Positions 32,304 through 33,525 of a stretch of 33,525 nt of DNA are shown here, piece after piece. This DNA comes from Comamonadaceae bacterium (lineage in GTDB: Bacteria > Pseudomonadota > Gammaproteobacteria > Burkholderiales > Burkholderiaceae_C): positions 1 to 33,525 of the forward strand of contig JAIXOX010000049.1 in NCBI GenBank assembly GCA_027486555.1, given 5' to 3'. The notes below the pieces were generated by a model. The model was not told the origin of the DNA. It worked only from the letters and a program-made list of their open reading frames with translations, and did not search any database. Position numbers and translations under genes: made by a program. Each line of letters opens with the position of its first letter. Position 1 is the stretch's first letter.

Positions 32304-32900
32304 ATGAAAAATCTACACAATCCCCAAAATCCACAAATTTATGTCAGCACCAGCCAAGCGGCCAAAACCCTGGGTTTGTCCGTGGGCACGGTCCAGCGCA
32401 TGGTGCAAAGCGGGGTCTTCAAGGCCTTCCTCACCCATGGGGGTCACCGCCGCATTCTTTCTGATTCGGTCATGGACTATTGCAAAGGCCAAGGTTTCAA
32501 CCTGCTTTACCCTCTGCCCGAGGCACACACGGGCAGTTCCTTGGTCTGCGTTTTGCACGACGGTGAGCACCTCTCTCAGGCCTTGGAGACCTTGGCGCAG
32601 TGGCCACACATCAAGGTCATGACCCACCCCCTGGATTTGATCGAAATCAAGCAGGACGTGAATGCCTTTTTTATGGACGCCAGAATTCCCTGGCTGCACA
32701 CCTCGGCCAAGCATCTGCAAAACGCCCGCATGCAACAAGCACACATCGTCATTTACAACTGCTCCTGCCTGCCCGGCAGCAGCACCTTGCACCATGCGCC
32801 TCACCTGAGCTTGTTTGAAGGCGACATCAGCACCGATCTGGTGAATGGGTATTTGCTCAGCTCCCACCACGCACCTGACAGCCGAAAACACGCCCATTGA
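32304..32900 (+). CDS. HTH (excisionase/MerR-like) DNA-binding protein with unrecognised C-terminal domain
   Basis: 198 residues. Residues about 14-56 form an excisionase-type winged helix: VSTSQAAKTLGLSVGTVQRM followed by the wing GVFKAFLTHGGHRRILSDSV. The rest (about 78-186) is not recognised. It alternates hydrophobic strands and helices in a receiver-like order: LVCVLHDGEHL, IKVMTHPLDLI, NAFFMDARIPW (Asp 125 at the place of a phospho-acceptor), HIVIYNCS and LSLFEGDIS; a conserved Lys is missing, so a pseudo-receiver is possible but unproven. The gene lies alone between the divergent lpxL pair and groES. No strong ribosome binding site or promoter is seen. Function unknown; probably a transcription regulator. 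Confidence 0.8.
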   Translation: MKNLHNPQNPQIYVSTSQAAKTLGLSVGTVQRMVQSGVFKAFLTHGGHRRILSDSVMDYCKGQGFNLLYPLPEAHTGSSLVCVLHDGEHLSQALETLAQWPHIKVMTHPLDLIEIKQDVNAFFMDARIPWLHTSAKHLQNARMQQAHIVIYNCSCLPGSSTLHHAPHLSLFEGDISTDLVNGYLLSSHHAPDSRKHAH

Positions 32901-32921
32901 CGCCCTCGGAAAACCCTGCCC

Positions 32922-32950
32922 CTTGAAATGCACCGAAATGGCCTTATCAT
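32922..32950 (+). promoter_or_regulatory. groESL promoter, sigma70-type overlapping a sigma32-like -35
   Basis: TTGAAA (32923-32928), 16-base spacer, TATCAT (32945-32950) fit sigma70. The same -35 extended by one base, CTTGAAA (32922-32928), is the sigma32 heat-shock -35 consensus; 13 bases later CCTTAT partly matches the sigma32 -10 (CCCCAT). The -10 abuts the CIRCE operator. Dual heat-shock control by sigma32 and HrcA is therefore suggested. Confidence 0.65.
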
Positions 32951-32976
32951 TAGCACTCGATGGAGATGAGTGCTAA
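32950..32976. promoter_or_regulatory. CIRCE element (HrcA operator), perfect consensus
   Basis: TTAGCACTC (32950-32958), a nine-base spacer and GAGTGCTAA (32968-32976), identical to the CIRCE consensus. HrcA repressor binds this inverted repeat and represses groESL until heat shock. It begins at the last base of the -10 element, 80 bases before the groES ATG. Confidence 0.97.
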
Positions 32977-33056
32977 CAAAACCCCTCTCCTCAGATTTCA
33001 GCTGCACTCTTTGGGTGCTTTTGTTTTTCAACCCTTGTTTCTAATCAGGAGATTCC

Positions 33057-33344
33057 ATGAAACTGCGTCCTTTGGGCGATCGCGTGATCGTCAAGCGTAT
33101 CGAAAGCGAAACCAAAACAGCCTCGGGCATCGTGATCCCCGACTCGGCTGCAGAAAAGCCCGATCAAGGTGAAGTCTTGGCCGTCGGCCCAGGCAAGACC
33201 AACGACAAAGGCGAGACCAAAGCCCTGAGCGTGAAAGTCGGCGACCGCGTGTTGTTCGGCAAGTACAGCGGCCAGACCGTCAAGGTGGCTGGTGACGAGT
33301 TGCTCGTCATGAAAGAAGAAGACCTGTTCGCGGTCGTTGAGTGA
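33057..33344 (+). CDS. groES: Co-chaperonin GroES
   Basis: Heptameric lid of the GroEL chaperonin chamber. It has 95 residues, the standard length. It begins [20 protein letters not shown] with the roof and mobile-loop region ([21 protein letters not shown]), then [49 protein letters not shown] lies five to nine bases before the ATG. Controlled by CIRCE and the promoter upstream. groEL follows after 81 bases containing a large hairpin. Confidence 0.98.
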   Translation: MKLRPLGDRVIVKRIESETKTASGIVIPDSAAEKPDQGEVLAVGPGKTNDKGETKALSVKVGDRVLFGKYSGQTVKVAGDELLVMKEEDLFAVVE

Positions 33345-33350
33345 TTTGCG

Positions 33351-33392
33351 GGACAGACCGACAGACGCGCGAAGCGCCCTGTCGCTCTGTCC
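33351..33392 (+). other. Large hairpin between groES and groEL
   Basis: Arms GGACAGA (33351-33357) and TCTGTCC (33386-33392), then CGACAG (33359-33364) and CTGTCG (33379-33384), then GCGC (33367-33370) and GCGC (33374-33377) with a GAA loop: 17 base pairs broken by two small internal mismatches. No T-run follows at once, so the transcript is expected to continue into groEL. It may protect or process the mRNA to set the GroES:GroEL ratio (inference). Confidence 0.75.
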
Positions 33393-33425
33393 TCAACTGA
33401 TTAATCTGAATTTAGGAGCTTAAAA

Positions 33426-33525
33426 ATGGCAGCAAAAGACGTAATTTTCGGCGGCGAAGCCCGCGCACGCATGGTTGAAGGCGTGAACATTTTGGCCAAC
33501 GCGGTCAAAGTGACTCTGGGCCCTA
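33426..33525 (+). CDS. groEL: Chaperonin GroEL, N-terminal part only (runs off the window)
   Basis: Large subunit of the chaperonin. Only 33 codons are present: [20 protein letters not shown], then [13 protein letters not shown], the conserved N-terminus ending at the ATP-binding LGP motif. TAGGAG lies about seven bases before ATG 33426. It is the second gene of groESL. Confidence 0.97.
   Translation, partial: MAAKDVIFGGEARARMVEGVNILANAVKVTLGP

Overview
The window looks like a chromosomal segment of a GC-rich betaproteobacterium, most likely Burkholderiales, family Comamonadaceae (Limnohabitans/Rhodoferax-like). This is inferred from protein character and gene order (rplM-rpsI, paaABCDE, pil/hof genes beside mrcA, cyaY-lptM-lysA, CcsB/ResB cytochrome maturation, groESL with CIRCE). 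No rRNA, tRNA, CRISPR array, transposase or phage gene was seen. Almost all of it is housekeeping and catabolic core genome, tightly packed, with no gene-free stretch over 300 bases.

Layout. 1-571: end of the ribosomal operon rplM-rpsI (minus). 769-1656: rRNA methyltransferase rlmJ. 1660-1864: a heptanucleotide repeat block and a perfect 26-bp TetR-type palindrome. 1922-5840: paaABCDE, the phenylacetyl-CoA epoxidase operon; a second heptad-repeat block sits between paaB and paaC and supplies the first codons of paaC. 5937-8233: an Atm1-type ABC exporter, divergent from a YciA-type thioesterase. 8300-12690 (minus): a probable five-gene unit, tetR - acyl-CoA dehydrogenase - DUF2147 protein - enoyl-CoA isomerase/hydratase - thioesterase, with a recognisable promoter/operator ahead of tetR.

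12839-17343 (minus): pilM-pilN-pilOP-pilQ-aroK, divergent from mrcA (17529-19919). The pilus genes are reduced and resemble the E. coli hofMNOPQ / Haemophilus comABCDE set: PilM lacks its central ATP-binding part, PilQ lacks AMIN domains, and PilO and PilP appear fused in one reading frame. I consider this the most unusual gene set in the window.

19999-23615: cyaY, the LPS-assembly lipoprotein lptM, lysA, and the periplasmic methionine sulfoxide reductase pair msrP-msrQ. 23821-24216: a receiver-only response regulator divergent from msrP. 24235-28514 (minus): cytochrome c4, then ResB and CcsB for haem delivery to c-type cytochromes. 28602-30431: GTPase engB and an epoxide-hydrolase-like alpha/beta hydrolase. 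30425-32118 (minus): two adjacent LpxL-type acyltransferases. 32304-32900: a HTH protein with an unrecognised, possibly pseudo-receiver, C-terminal part. 32922-33525: groES-groEL with a sigma32-like/sigma70 promoter, a perfect CIRCE element and a large hairpin between the two genes.

Main points to follow up: the compact fused pilus assembly set; the bipartite (GCGTTGA)n ... (inverse)n heptad repeats at three places, one invading a coding start; the paa operator without a nearby paaR; and the HTH-pseudo-receiver protein.
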